A stretch of 64,000 bases of DNA from Bacteroidaceae bacterium (GCA_016286165.1 JAEESE010000002.1:124001-188000); one strand, 5' to 3'; positions 1-10,047 are shown, counted from the first letter of the stretch. The notes: generated from the letters alone by a model not told the origin. A program made the numbers and translations.

Positions 1-27
1 AGCATAACAACGCACGGTTTTTCATAT

Positions 28-136
28 TGCCAAATTAGGTTGGCATAATCGTCAAATTAGGTTGGCTTAATCGTCAAATCAGGTTGGCTTAATTGCCACT
101 TTAAGCCGGCCTAATCTCCACATTAGCTTGGGATTG
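28..136. repeat. 22-bp tandem repeat array (interrupted palindromes)
   Basis: Five degenerate head-to-tail units of 22 bp. Each carries an interrupted inverted repeat; in the first unit this is GCCAA-(6 nt)-TTGGC. Centres fall near 36.5, 58.5, 80.5, 102.5 and 124.5, exactly 22 bp apart, and the last two units are worn. The array abuts a second 22-bp array with a different core. No coding frame is evident. A CRISPR is excluded because there are no unique spacers. Confidence 0.85.
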
Positions 137-142
137 TTGAAT

Positions 143-230
143 TACCCTCTATAGAGACTCGGCTTACCCTCTATAGAGACTTTGCTTACCCTCTATAGAG
201 ACTTTGCTTACCCTCTATAGAGGCTCGGCG
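143..230. repeat. 22-bp tandem repeat array, core CTCTATAGAG
   Basis: Four 22-bp units start at 143, 165, 187 and 209. Each contains the perfect 10-bp palindrome CTCTATAGAG, centred at 151.5, 173.5, 195.5 and 217.5. Units differ only in the segment after the core (ACTCGGCT or ACTTTGCT type). A perfect palindrome without a loop would make only a weak RNA hairpin, so a two-fold symmetric protein site on DNA is at least as likely (inference). From 231 to 314 I see only a single ATGCC-CT-GGCAT palindrome and no gene. Confidence 0.9.
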
Positions 231-314
231 AACTTTAATAGGCTTACGTACTAATTGAATCTGTCATGCCCTGGCATTATAACCTGACTAATGGCAGCAG
301 CAATAGTAACATTA

Positions 315-356
315 CAAAAAAAAGAACTCCGAGCACCCTCGGTTGGGTGCTCGGAG
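315..356 (-). terminator. intrinsic terminator of the 2424-residue protein gene
   Basis: A perfect 12-bp stem (CTCCGAGCACCC / GGGTGCTCGGAG, 327-338 and 345-356) with a 6-nt loop. On the minus strand it is followed by a run of eight T residues (316-323 region). It lies 24 bp beyond the stop codon of the gene at 380, a textbook rho-independent terminator. Confidence 0.93.
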
Positions 357-379
357 CATAAAGTGTTATGGTTAGAAGT

Positions 380-3300
380 TTACTTTACAGAAACCTTTTT
401 GCCATTGACGATGTAGATACCACCGCGCTGGATCTTCTCAACCTTGCGGCCTGAGAGGTCGTAGATATTGCCTTCAGTGCCCAGAGCATTGATGCCGCGG
501 ATGCTGGTAGCAATAGCCTTGTCGATGGTCTTCTCGTCAGCGCCGAACCATACGGTGTCAACGACTGAGTTCTCGAGAGTGAGCTTCAGCACAGGAGTAG
601 CGTCAGCGCTCTCCTGAGTACCTTCGAGTGTTACAGCGTACTTAACAACGCCGGTACCACGGTCGATGATGACTTCAGCCTCAGCATCCTCAGGCAGAGC
701 ATAGCTGATGGTGCCGTCCTCATTCTCAGTAACGATAACGCCTTCAACTGTGAACTCAGGAATCTCAGCGCCTGTTACAGGCATTGTGAAGCCAGAGTAG
801 GTGATGTCAGCCTTACCGTCGCCGGTAGCAGCAATGGTTACCTTCTGTTCGCCAGTAGCCTGACCCTGAACGCCAGTCTGCGGGTGCGAGAGAATCTGCT
901 TGATCATGCCATCGAATTCCTCAGCCTCGGGAACGAGAGCATTCGGATGGAAGACAATCTCATTCTGCAAGCCTGAGGGTTGAGCTAAGATCAGAGTGAG
1001 TTCTGGACCTTCGCCCTCTGCCTGAGTACCTGTAAGAGTGGCATTGTAGGTCATAATCATACCGGAAGCAGCAGTGAGCGATACGGTAGCTCCTTCAAGG
1101 CTGTAGCTCACGGAGCCATCCTCATTCTCGGTAACGACAACGTTCTCAACAATGAAGTCGTTCACGGGTTTTTCAGGAGCAGCCAAGGTGAGGCTAGCAA
1201 AGTTGATGTTGACAGTACCGTCCTCGTTAGGAGTGATGGTAATAGTCTCGTCTGCGGTAGGAGCTTCAGCTACGACCTGACCCTGAATCTTTCCTGTCAC
1301 GTCAACAGTACCATCGTAAGCTACGGCTCCACTTTCACCATAGACAAGGTTAACGTTGAGCACATAAGCCTGGTTCGTACCATTCTTGACGAATACGAAC
1401 GGAGCAGTGAATGTCGCAGCCTCATCAGTGTGACCGGGATAACCACCAACCTGATAAATCTGAGGTGTAGCCTCGAAGTTAGTCTTCACATAGAAGTACG
1501 GAGCTGTTTCGAGATTGTCAGACCAACTCTTCCATGTTCCGTCGGCATCACGCCAACCATCTGTACCACCAAGCATATAGTTGGTATCGAGCGTGCCATC
1601 GGGCTGCACAGCAGCGATAATGACATCGCCGAGCGACTCTACTTCGAGAGCAGCGAGGATGGCATCGATATCTACTGTAGCGTTGAGGCCTTCGTAAGCA
1701 TCACCAATCTCAGACTTGATGTTGAGGTCTTCAGTAGCCACCTTATCGAGTTCGTCGAAGGTGTAGGTGAGTTCAGGAGCATCAACGAAGGTGACGTTCA
1801 CGGCATAGACCACAGCCTTGTCGTTAGCCTTCAGGGCCCACTTCACGGTGTATGTCTTACCTACCTCATCGGCACCATTCATGTCGCAGATTGAGAACTG
1901 ACCATCAGGAATAGCCTCGAAGAACTTAACATTAATCATGTTGGTAGTTGAGTTCCACTGAGCTGCTGCACCTTCGGCATCACACCAACCATCATACGTG
2001 AAGTCGGGAGTGGGTGATACTTTATATGTAGCATAATCCATCTCAGTGCCGTCGGGATTGACGAAGTAGAGCATGTCTTCAGTAACAGCTTCTACGCCGA
2101 GATATTCAAGAGCCTCTGTGAAGTCAACTTCAGCAATCGTTGGAGTATAGCCCTGACCTACATAACGTTCAACGTCGATTGCGATCTCAAGGTTCTCCGT
2201 CTCAACGGGGAATACGCGGAGGATAGAACCATCGTCGTTCCTACCGCCACCACTCTGCCATACGCCGAGGTAACCATTTGAGCCACCGAACTGGTTAATC
2301 CAGTCGTTCTCATTCAAGCCTAATGGACGGATTACGAAACCATCCTTGCAGGTGAATGCCTCGAAGATCTGCTCACCTTCAGCCATAAGAGCCTTAGCGC
2401 CATTACCGCCTTCAGTTTGTAAGGTGTAAGTACCATCGAATGCACGGTTCCAAACAATCAGCTGATTGGGCTCGCCCTCAACAGCGCCGAATGCCCACTG
2501 ACTCTCAGGAGCCTCGAGGTCCTTGTCGGCCGTCGGGTTGTACTGCTCGCCTTCTTCAGTGGCTACCCAGAAGCCGCCACGGATGTTCATGTTGTACCAC
2601 TTAGCCTTCTCGAAGCTTTCAGACAGGATGCTCTCGGCGGTGAAGTTGACCTCTGAAGTCTCTTCAGCGATTTCGTCCACATCGCATGTGAACAGAGCAA
2701 GTCCGTGTGTTTCTTCTCTGAAGCTCTGAGGCACTTCAGGTGTATCACCTATCAAGTACTCAACGATCTCGGTCTTGATGACACTTCCATCACTTACGAG
2801 ATTAAGTGCTATCTCAAGGTATGAAGGATCGGGCTCGAGCTGCCAAATGAAATTGGACTCCTTATCGAAGCTATATCCTGCAGTGGGAGTTTCGGCCTCG
2901 TTTACTGTCCAGTAAGCACTGCCTACCCAGTTCCAACCACTTGTAGCACCTTCAGGCGGAGCTGGAGCATTGGTTGAACGTACTGCATAGAAGCCATCTC
3001 CGTTGAGGAAGAATACCTGAGCTTCCCATGCGTTATCACCACGAGTGCTGGTGTTGAATTTTGTGTCATTGATGCTGCTACCCGAAGAAGGATTGCTGAA
3101 GTAAGTGCCATTGTTATTGAGCTTGAAGCCATACTCATATTCTCCGCCAGGAGCCTGCTGGAACAGGTATGAAGGAGCTGCTTCAGCGTCTGTGGTGAGT
3201 GTACCATCGCCATTGACGTAGTACTTCTCGCCAGCGACCTCTGTGAAGACACGGTAGTGGTGGTTGTTCTTAATCTCAGCAAGAGCTGCATCGTAAGGAT

Positions 3301-6300
3301 CAATGGGTTCGGTTTCCTCAACGAAGAAGATGCGGAGAACAGAACCAGCGTCGCCCTTAGCGTAGCCAGAATTCCAGATGCTGAATGGACCTGTGGCACC
3401 ACCATTCTGGTTAACCCATTCGTTTTCACCGGTGCCTACCTGATGGATAACAAAACCATCAGAATTAGGAGCGAAGTCCCAAGCGGTCTGGCCCTCGCGC
3501 ATAGCAACAAGAGGCTTATTATTGGCATCGACCTCGCCTGTGTTCAGGAGAGACATGTCAGGACCGGCAGCGCGGTTCCAGATAACAATCTGGTTGGGCT
3601 CGCCTTCTACGGCACCGAATGCCCACTGGCTAGCTTCTGACTCGAGGTCCTTTTCTTCCGTCGGCATGTAAGGCTCGGTCTCGTCCATGGTTACCCAGTA
3701 TCCGCCACGGATGTTCATGTTGAACCACTTAGCTCTCTCGAAGCTTTCAGAGATAGCGCTTTCAGCTGTATAGTTGATTGCGTCGGTTTCCTCTGTAACC
3801 TCGTCTACGTCTGGCTTGAAGTAAGCCAGACCATTGAAGGCAGACTGCACGTCTTCATTTGTGTAGAAGCTTGTTGGTGCAGCAGGAGCCTCCTTGCCAA
3901 TAAGAATAGTAGTTTCTACGGTAGCCAAAACCTCATCATTGAGAACGAGGTTAAGGTCAACATCCTTGAAGTAGCCCTTGAGGATAGCATCCATTTCTTC
4001 AACCTGCTCAATGTAATCAGTAGCATCGAGTGGAATGTCTGTATAGTCTGTCGCAAGCAAAGCTGTAGCTGCATCGGTCAACTCATTGCTAGGCAGGACA
4101 TAGAACTCAGAGAAGGTGAAGAACTTGTTACCGTTGTTATCTGTTGCGTGATTATTGGTGTCAAGAACCGTGAAGCGGATGATCTTATAAGCCTGGTCGG
4201 CTGTAATCAACTCAGACATATAGTTCACAGGAGGAACAGTAAGAGGCATATCGTAAACCTCCGTAATTGGAGTGAACGTTTCGCCGTCGTTACTTCCGCT
4301 GATTGCGATATGTATAGGACGATTGGCGGTATTGCCATTATTCACTGGATCACGCTTTACGAAATAGTAGTAGAACTTGTCTGCTGCATCGGGAAGTGTA
4401 GCCTCAAGATAATGGGCCTCTGTCACACCGCTATTTCCCCACATTGTGTGGAAGTAGGTGTTGTAGTCACCATCCAGGAGGCCGGGCAGACCGATACTTT
4501 CGTTAGCCTTAGAATTAGCGTAGTACATAGAGGCATCGGTCACAAGGCCGTCGATGTCCTGAAGCATCTTACCCCATTTCTCGACAGTAGGACGAACCTC
4601 AGTAAGGATCTCCTGACGGTTATCGGCCTCAGCTTCCTCGAGCTGCCATACATAAGCAGGCTCAAAAGAATACTCGGCCAGAGGACCTTCATTGACAGTC
4701 CAATAGGAATTGGAGATATAAGCCCAACCGCTTGTTTCACCGTTATACTTGGCGTTGGTGCCGCGAACAGCGAACTTGCCATCTTCATTCTGGAAGAACA
4801 CCTGTGCCTCGTAGTTAGTACGTTTACCATCGGTAACGGTGAGTCGGCCAATAGTCAACCATGAGTCAGCAGTACTATAAGGATTGGTAAAACGGTTGTC
4901 CAGCGGAGATGTCAACTGGAAACCATACTCATATTGTTCACCTTCAACCTTCTTGAAATTGAACACACCAGCCTTCTGCAGTTGGTCATCGAGGACACCA
5001 TTAGCTGTGAGGTAGTACTTCTCACCGTCCACCTCAGTGAAGACACGATAGTTCTTGCCATCCTCGATGGAAACAAGAGCGCGGTCGTAATCAGAAGCGC
5101 CACCGAGGTAAGTCAGACGGAAGTTGTCCATGACTACCCAGTCGCCGAAAGCGACCTTCTCGTCAACACCTACGCCGAGCGTGAGCGTGCCGTCATCCTC
5201 AACAATGACATTGAGTGATGTCTTGAAGGCACCAACCTCGAAGTACTCGAGACCTTCAGCCGGCCAGTTGGGGAAGTTGCCCTTGACGGAAGCCTGAGTA
5301 GCAAAGCCAGGAGCGAAGTCGGGGCAGCTGGCGATGTTCTTGAGCAGAGCCTGCTGGTCGTTGGCATAGAGGTAAGCCTTCTGCTGCAGTGCACCTCCGT
5401 TGTTGACGATGTTGGCCTGATTGGCACCGTCGCCTTCGCGCCAGAAGCCGCTTACGCTGACCTCATAGAGACCGGGCTTCAGGCCTTCGATGGTCTGATG
5501 GATCTTGAAGTCGTCGGCGTTCCATACTTCGTAGCCGTGGTTCTCGGTATTGTTAACCCAAGCACCGCCGTTGCCGCCATTGACCTCTCTTGTCCAATCA
5601 GCATCTCTGCTGTCCTGAGCATTCATGCTCGGGCTCTTAATGAGATAGCTGACGTCTACGGGATTGTCCTTTGAAGCTGCGGCAATCAAAGACTCACGTT
5701 CCTCTGCGGTGACAATCTTCCACTGGTTCATGGGATCGCTTACGTCAGAACGCATCTTACCAATCGAGCCCCAGAACTTACCAGTATTGTTGTCGTTCAA
5801 AGTATGAGGATTGTAGCCGAGCAGATCGTTGGTGGTACCATCGAAACTGATGTTGTAAACACCTTCCTGGCCATCGACGGGCAGGAACTGCCATACTTGA
5901 TCTCCATTCCAGCTGTCAACATATACACTAGCATTCTCAGAGGCTTCATTACCCTTGGCCAGCCATCCACCACCACGACCGGTCTTGATTTTGAAACCGG
6001 TACCGCTGGCGATGAGCTCAACTTCGATACCGACCTGGTCAACGGCGCAGTGGGTGTTGTAGCTTGAACCTGTGCCAAGGAACAAGCCTGTGCCAAGGTT
6101 GTAGATATAAACCTTACCTTCGGCAGGCTCGGAACCGGTGTAGATGTCAGGCATGGCCTGAGCCTTCACCTTACGAGCAGCACGGAGGTCAAACAGAGCA
6201 TCGTTGACAGGGCCAATTTCAGTGGCGCTTGCCTCCAATTCCTCAGCTGCAGAAGTGTCAATGCCTTCCTGCTTAGCCAAAGCGATGGTGGCCTTCAGCA

Positions 6301-7654
6301 CGCTGAGGTCAACAGCCTTAGCAGCTGAGATCGCATTTGTGATTGCAGCCGTAGCAGCAGAGATTTCATCAGGATCTGTAGAAGATAAAGCAGACTGTCC
6401 ATCAGAAATAGCAGCAGCAAGTGCTTGAGCGAGCACGGATGAAGTAGAACTCGTATCAAAAGCATTACCATTGTCTATTGCCGTCTGAAGAGCCTCAAGA
6501 TACGTTGTCAAATCGATGTTATTGCCTAAATAGGTCAACTTAAAGTTATCGACAACGATCCAGTCGCCACCAACACCTCCGTCTTTTCTTACACCTATCT
6601 TGAGAACACCTGTAGTTACAACCACTTCAATCTCAGGATTCACATAGCCTTTGTGAAGGTTGAAGCATCTGTTTGCTGATAATTGGCTGTCAGGATACCA
6701 AAGGCCGCCGCGATTAGTGTCCCAAGCGCCATCTACCTTTGCGTCCTTAGCCTCGTCAAGGATGGACATCAGAGGATGTGAAACCTCATTGGCGAAATAA
6801 TAGGCTCGAATTGTCTCGGTGCCATCATTCCGACGGTTCACGACATCATCAACATTACCGTCACGATAGTAGCCCTGAACGCTCAGTTTGTAAGTGCCGT
6901 TGGGTACATTGATGGAAATGTAAAAATCAATAGCATTGCCAGAGTTCCAACTTTCAACGCACTTACTACCACGAAAGTCGTTGCTATCAGCTGCTCGGCC
7001 ATTACCACCTTTGAGGTCATGCGTCCAAAGGTTATCCCAGCGTCTGTCATTGTTGGCAAAGTCAGCGCTGGGGATGAGCCATGAAGCATCCTGTGGAGTG
7101 TCCACACTAGCATCAGCTTGCATCTTAGCCAAACGTTCTTCCTTGGTAACGAGCTGCCACGTGTTGTTCGCGGTCATGTCGATGTTGTAATCCGGATTTT
7201 CCAGATACCAACGTTCGTCACCTGTCTGAGTAAACAGGTTGTCCAGTTTTCCTGCCTCGTTGTAGCGAACTACGCCGAGGACCTTGTTGTCACAGTTGAT
7301 TTTGTAAGCATTCGTTACGCCATCAACTTCAACGGGAGTGAACGTCCAAGCCGGATTATTACCTGTATCAAGGTAATTGTTGTCCGGATTGATGGACGCA
7401 CTTCCGAATCCAGCTCCTAAAGTGTAGGCGCCCTCAGAACCGGCAAGTGTAAAGTTCAGACCACGTGTGCCTATTGCAGCGCGCGTTGACCAGTCATTAG
7501 CCTTGCTGTCATTGTTCTGAAGCCAGAGTCCACTCTCTACATTATAGAGATAGAACTCACCAGCCTTCACTTCATTCCCCACCCATGGTGAGGTCTGTGC
7601 CTGCACACCGAAACTGGCTAACAGGCCCAGCAAGAAAAGAAAAGCTTTCTTCAT
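380..7654 (-). CDS. giant secreted multidomain carbohydrate-binding-like protein (2424 aa)
   Basis: An ATG start is followed by a signal peptide (MKKAFLFLLGLLASFGVQAQ). No catalytic domain is recognisable; the protein looks like an array of binding modules. Residues about 30-180 and 508-670 are paired trefoil-like segments (FYLYNVESGLWL, VYIYNLGTGLFLG). About 185-375 and 670-850 are two galactose-binding-like beta-sandwich modules, each ending DNF(K/R)LTYLG. A helical linker lies at about 380-500. About 865-1015 and 1458-1610 are two copies of a module with YRVFTEV.GEKYY. A discoidin (F5/8C)-like domain spans about 1020-1195. Two long repeats with NMNIRGG(Y/F)WV lie at about 1230-1448 and 1613-1818. 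Two DUF4859-like segments cover 1821-2108, and two calycin-like segments about 2115-2365. The end (YDLSGRKV...GIYIVNGKKV) resembles the last part of type IX secretion sorting domains. Surface or extracellular location is inferred. It has its own terminator and probably its own promoter. Confidence 0.85.
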   Translation of the reverse strand: MKKAFLFLLGLLASFGVQAQTSPWVGNEVKAGEFYLYNVESGLWLQNNDSKANDWSTRAAIGTRGLNFTLAGSEGAYTLGAGFGSASINPDNNYLDTGNNPAWTFTPVEVDGVTNAYKINCDNKVLGVVRYNEAGKLDNLFTQTGDERWYLENPDYNIDMTANNTWQLVTKEERLAKMQADASVDTPQDASWLIPSADFANNDRRWDNLWTHDLKGGNGRAADSNDFRGSKCVESWNSGNAIDFYISINVPNGTYKLSVQGYYRDGNVDDVVNRRNDGTETIRAYYFANEVSHPLMSILDEAKDAKVDGAWDTNRGGLWYPDSQLSANRCFNLHKGYVNPEIEVVVTTGVLKIGVRKDGGVGGDWIVVDNFKLTYLGNNIDLTTYLEALQTAIDNGNAFDTSSTSSVLAQALAAAISDGQSALSSTDPDEISAATAAITNAISAAKAVDLSVLKATIALAKQEGIDTSAAEELEASATEIGPVNDALFDLRAARKVKAQAMPDIYTGSEPAEGKVYIYNLGTGLFLGTGSSYNTHCAVDQVGIEVELIASGTGFKIKTGRGGGWLAKGNEASENASVYVDSWNGDQVWQFLPVDGQEGVYNISFDGTTNDLLGYNPHTLNDNNTGKFWGSIGKMRSDVSDPMNQWKIVTAEERESLIAAASKDNPVDVSYLIKSPSMNAQDSRDADWTREVNGGNGGAWVNNTENHGYEVWNADDFKIHQTIEGLKPGLYEVSVSGFWREGDGANQANIVNNGGALQQKAYLYANDQQALLKNIASCPDFAPGFATQASVKGNFPNWPAEGLEYFEVGAFKTSLNVIVEDDGTLTLGVGVDEKVAFGDWVVMDNFRLTYLGGASDYDRALVSIEDGKNYRVFTEVDGEKYYLTANGVLDDQLQKAGVFNFKKVEGEQYEYGFQLTSPLDNRFTNPYSTADSWLTIGRLTVTDGKRTNYEAQVFFQNEDGKFAVRGTNAKYNGETSGWAYISNSYWTVNEGPLAEYSFEPAYVWQLEEAEADNRQEILTEVRPTVEKWGKMLQDIDGLVTDASMYYANSKANESIGLPGLLDGDYNTYFHTMWGNSGVTEAHYLEATLPDAADKFYYYFVKRDPVNNGNTANRPIHIAISGSNDGETFTPITEVYDMPLTVPPVNYMSELITADQAYKIIRFTVLDTNNHATDNNGNKFFTFSEFYVLPSNELTDAATALLATDYTDIPLDATDYIEQVEEMDAILKGYFKDVDLNLVLNDEVLATVETTILIGKEAPAAPTSFYTNEDVQSAFNGLAYFKPDVDEVTEETDAINYTAESAISESFERAKWFNMNIRGGYWVTMDETEPYMPTEEKDLESEASQWAFGAVEGEPNQIVIWNRAAGPDMSLLNTGEVDANNKPLVAMREGQTAWDFAPNSDGFVIHQVGTGENEWVNQNGGATGPFSIWNSGYAKGDAGSVLRIFFVEETEPIDPYDAALAEIKNNHHYRVFTEVAGEKYYVNGDGTLTTDAEAAPSYLFQQAPGGEYEYGFKLNNNGTYFSNPSSGSSINDTKFNTSTRGDNAWEAQVFFLNGDGFYAVRSTNAPAPPEGATSGWNWVGSAYWTVNEAETPTAGYSFDKESNFIWQLEPDPSYLEIALNLVSDGSVIKTEIVEYLIGDTPEVPQSFREETHGLALFTCDVDEIAEETSEVNFTAESILSESFEKAKWYNMNIRGGFWVATEEGEQYNPTADKDLEAPESQWAFGAVEGEPNQLIVWNRAFDGTYTLQTEGGNGAKALMAEGEQIFEAFTCKDGFVIRPLGLNENDWINQFGGSNGYLGVWQSGGGRNDDGSILRVFPVETENLEIAIDVERYVGQGYTPTIAEVDFTEALEYLGVEAVTEDMLYFVNPDGTEMDYATYKVSPTPDFTYDGWCDAEGAAAQWNSTTNMINVKFFEAIPDGQFSICDMNGADEVGKTYTVKWALKANDKAVVYAVNVTFVDAPELTYTFDELDKVATEDLNIKSEIGDAYEGLNATVDIDAILAALEVESLGDVIIAAVQPDGTLDTNYMLGGTDGWRDADGTWKSWSDNLETAPYFYVKTNFEATPQIYQVGGYPGHTDEAATFTAPFVFVKNGTNQAYVLNVNLVYGESGAVAYDGTVDVTGKIQGQVVAEAPTADETITITPNEDGTVNINFASLTLAAPEKPVNDFIVENVVVTENEDGSVSYSLEGATVSLTAASGMIMTYNATLTGTQAEGEGPELTLILAQPSGLQNEIVFHPNALVPEAEEFDGMIKQILSHPQTGVQGQATGEQKVTIAATGDGKADITYSGFTMPVTGAEIPEFTVEGVIVTENEDGTISYALPEDAEAEVIIDRGTGVVKYAVTLEGTQESADATPVLKLTLENSVVDTVWFGADEKTIDKAIATSIRGINALGTEGNIYDLSGRKVEKIQRGGIYIVNGKKVSVK

Positions 7655-8008
7655 AGGTTGATTAATTAGTTAATAAATAGGGTTAATTTAGTTAATTATG
7701 TTTCGTTTGAAAGGTCTTTTCGGAAGGTTATTCTTTTTGGTAAATGATAGGCTCCTAATGTAGCCACATTCCGATATTCGGCAACAAATTTACTACTTTC
7801 TCGCGAAAGTACAAGAAAAAATACATTTTTTTTTAAATTTAACCTAATAATCTATCAAGAAAACCTAAGAGAGAGATAATTTAACGCTCGATTTTCCCAC
7901 CTATAAAGGTTAAATAAGCTTTCAGAATGCTACAAAACACTTTGGATGAATCAGCATTCACATACTGACATAAATACGGTACAGCAGTAAGTACCACATT
8001 AATGGCCG
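7655..8008. other. AT-rich intergenic/leader region
   Basis: 354 bp without a gene between the 2424-residue protein start and the phosphoesterase stop. It should hold the promoter and an untranslated leader of over 100 nt for the minus-strand giant gene. I see no RNA gene, no strong hairpin and no repeat array. A poly-A/T tract (about 7815-7840) and several GA-rich stretches are the only notable composition. Confidence 0.6.
7785..7792 (-). promoter_or_regulatory. candidate -7 box for the 2424-residue protein gene
   Basis: On the minus strand this reads TAAATTTG, matching the Bacteroidetes -7 consensus TAnnTTTG. It lies about 130 bp before the start codon. No clear TTTG -33 box is visible, and an alternative near-match (TACTTTCGC) lies at about 7802-7810. 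Confidence 0.4.
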
Positions 8009-8506
8009 CTACAAAGAACGCGGCATTTCTATAACTTCGAGGTCGCGGAAGTTGCCGGCATCAACGGTGAAACGTACAAGTGTGCGCACTTGATGCCAGC
8101 CTTGCAGTCCAGCGGCTCCTGGATTTATGTGGAGAAGATTGAAATGGCGGTCGTACTGCACCTTAAGGATATGGCTGTGCCCGCAGATGAAAAGCTTTGG
8201 CGGGCGTTCCTGCAGTTGTCTGATAATGCTTCGGTCGTAGCGGCCAGGATAACCGCCTATGTGTGTCATAAGAATATCAGCACCTTCACATGACCAACGT
8301 AGGAGTTTTGGGAACATACGCAGGAGGTCGCCGCCGTCGCAGTTGCCGCAGACAGCTCTTAGCGGGCGGAAAGCGGCTAAGCGGTCGGCAAGTTCAACCG
8401 ATCCTATGTCGCCAGCATGCCATATCTCATCACACTCATAAAAATACTCAACATATTTGTCATCCCAATAGGCATGAGTATCGCTCATCAAACCGATCCT
8501 TTTCAT
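8009..8506 (-). CDS. YfcE/MJ0936-type metallophosphoesterase (165 aa)
   Basis: A calcineurin-like phosphoesterase of the compact bacterial/archaeal class. Metal-binding motifs appear in the usual order: SDTH near the N-terminus, HAGDIGS, GNCD, MTHIGG and GHSH. Length about 165 aa is normal for the YfcE family, whose members hydrolyse phosphodiester bonds in vitro but often have unknown natural substrates. I chose the ATG at 8506 (MKRIGLMSDTH); a TTG two codons upstream would add only MC. It lies 23 bp downstream of the MATE exporter gene on the same strand, so the two are probably co-transcribed. A functional link is not evident. Confidence 0.88.
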   Translation of the reverse strand: MKRIGLMSDTHAYWDDKYVEYFYECDEIWHAGDIGSVELADRLAAFRPLRAVCGNCDGGDLLRMFPKLLRWSCEGADILMTHIGGYPGRYDRSIIRQLQERPPKLFICGHSHILKVQYDRHFNLLHINPGAAGLQGWHQVRTLVRFTVDAGNFRDLEVIEMPRSL

Positions 8507-8529
8507 ACACAAACAATATATCGTCTCCT

Positions 8530-10047
8530 TTAACGCTGCGGTTCATCGTCTTCGGACTCTTCTTTTTCCTTTGGCTGGAACATTGAGAAGAGGGGGAGAT
8601 AAGGAGCAACGCGATTAGCTGCAAAGTACTGTATGCGACGGGGAAGGCGCATTAAATTGAAAGATGAGAAGCTGAAATCCACAGCCTTACCCTTGAAGGC
8701 AAGTATCTGCAAGTACAGAAGCACGGCTGCATTCAAAGCGGCCAAGCCATCTGAAACGGGCAGCGACCACCACACCCCGTCGAGCTTAGGCAAACCGAAC
8801 GCCGGCATGACATCAGGCAGAATAAGAAGGCAAGGCACGAGGAATAAGAGCTGACGCGTTAATGAGAGATAGATGCTCTTGCCCGCCTGTCCTATACTCT
8901 GGAAGAAATTGCCAGTAACCATCTGGAAACCTATGACAGGGAACAAGGCCACATCGATACGCAAGCCATGGGATGCAATAGCGATGAGTTCGGCATCTTT
9001 TGTGAAGGCTCTTACGATGAATTCGGCAAAAATCTCACATGCAAGGAAACCAACGACCATTACAACCGTAGCATAAGTGATAGTTCGCCACAACACTTCT
9101 TGCACTCGATGATGAAGTTGTGCACCGTAGTTGTAACCGGCTATTGGCTGCATACCCTGATTAAGGCCCATGACAATCATGGCGAAAATGAACAGCACAC
9201 GGTTGTCGATGCCATAAGCCCCGACAGCCAAGTCGCCGCCATAAGCCACCATACCTCTATTAATAAGAAGTACGACGAGGCACGAACAAGCGTTCATCAA
9301 GAACGGCGAGAGGCCGATAGAAAGTATACCTCCTACTATGTGAGGTTTCAGGACCAGCGTATCACGACGCATGAAAACCACTTCCGTCGGCCGGGTGAAA
9401 ATCCACAACTGCCACACGAGTGAAACACATTGCGAGATTACCGTGGCTATTGCGGCGCCTTTGATGCCTAAACCGAAGCCGTAGATAAACAGCGGATCGA
9501 GGGCTGTATTCAAAAGCACCGTCAATATCGTGGCATACATAGCCGTACGCGGGTGGCCTGCAGAGCGCAATACGGCGTTAAGGCCAAAGTAGAGATGAGT
9601 GAAGACATTGCCATAGAGTATCCATTCCATATACTCACGGGCGTAGGGCAACGTCTGGTCTGAAGCGCCGAAAAAGCGCAGAATAGGATCAAGGAAAGCA
9701 AGAATAACAGCAAGGAACAAAATGCCGATAAGCACGTTAAGCGTCAACGAATTGCCGAAGAAATGCTGCGCCTCTTCACGGTTCTTTTGTCCGAGGCGCA
9801 CGCTAATCATCGTGGCAGTACCCACGCCCACCATGGCGCCGAAGGCTGCCGATAGGTTCATCAACGGGAACGTGATAGCCAAACCGGCAATAGCCATAGG
9901 ACCAACGCCCTGCCCAATAAAAATACTGTCCACCATATTGTAGAGCGAAGAGGCCGTCATAGCTATGATGGCAGGTACGGCATACTGCATGAGCAGTGCG
10001 CCAACGGGTTTAGTTCCTAATTCCTTTGTTCGGTCGTGGTGTGACAT
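8530..10047 (-). CDS. MATE family efflux transporter (505 aa)
   Basis: An inner-membrane Na+/H+-coupled drug and metabolite exporter of the MATE (NorM/DinF) superfamily. Evidence is about 12 hydrophobic segments, two homologous halves, and the family N-terminus (PVGALLMQYAVPAIIAMTASSLYNMVDSIFIG split over the first helix). Further family signatures are GVGTATMISVRLGQ and, in the second half, GMQPIAGYNYGA. The C-terminus is a charged tail (KEKEESEDDEPQR). Length is slightly above the usual 450 aa because of this tail. The ATG at 10047 is preceded by a good -7 box at 10072-10080. It is first in a two-gene unit with the phosphoesterase. Substrate cannot be told from sequence. Confidence 0.93.
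   Translation of the reverse strand: MSHHDRTKELGTKPVGALLMQYAVPAIIAMTASSLYNMVDSIFIGQGVGPMAIAGLAITFPLMNLSAAFGAMVGVGTATMISVRLGQKNREEAQHFFGNSLTLNVLIGILFLAVILAFLDPILRFFGASDQTLPYAREYMEWILYGNVFTHLYFGLNAVLRSAGHPRTAMYATILTVLLNTALDPLFIYGFGLGIKGAAIATVISQCVSLVWQLWIFTRPTEVVFMRRDTLVLKPHIVGGILSIGLSPFLMNACSCLVVLLINRGMVAYGGDLAVGAYGIDNRVLFIFAMIVMGLNQGMQPIAGYNYGAQLHHRVQEVLWRTITYATVVMVVGFLACEIFAEFIVRAFTKDAELIAIASHGLRIDVALFPVIGFQMVTGNFFQSIGQAGKSIYLSLTRQLLFLVPCLLILPDVMPAFGLPKLDGVWWSLPVSDGLAALNAAVLLYLQILAFKGKAVDFSFSSFNLMRLPRRIQYFAANRVAPYLPLFSMFQPKEKEESEDDEPQR

Noticed and set aside
28..230. Possible CRISPR array
   Set aside because: Units are contiguous 22-bp tandem repeats without unique spacers, and no cas gene is in the window.
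4148..4864. 238-codon open frame on the plus strand
   Set aside because: Antisense shadow of the discoidin-like part of the 2424-residue protein gene.
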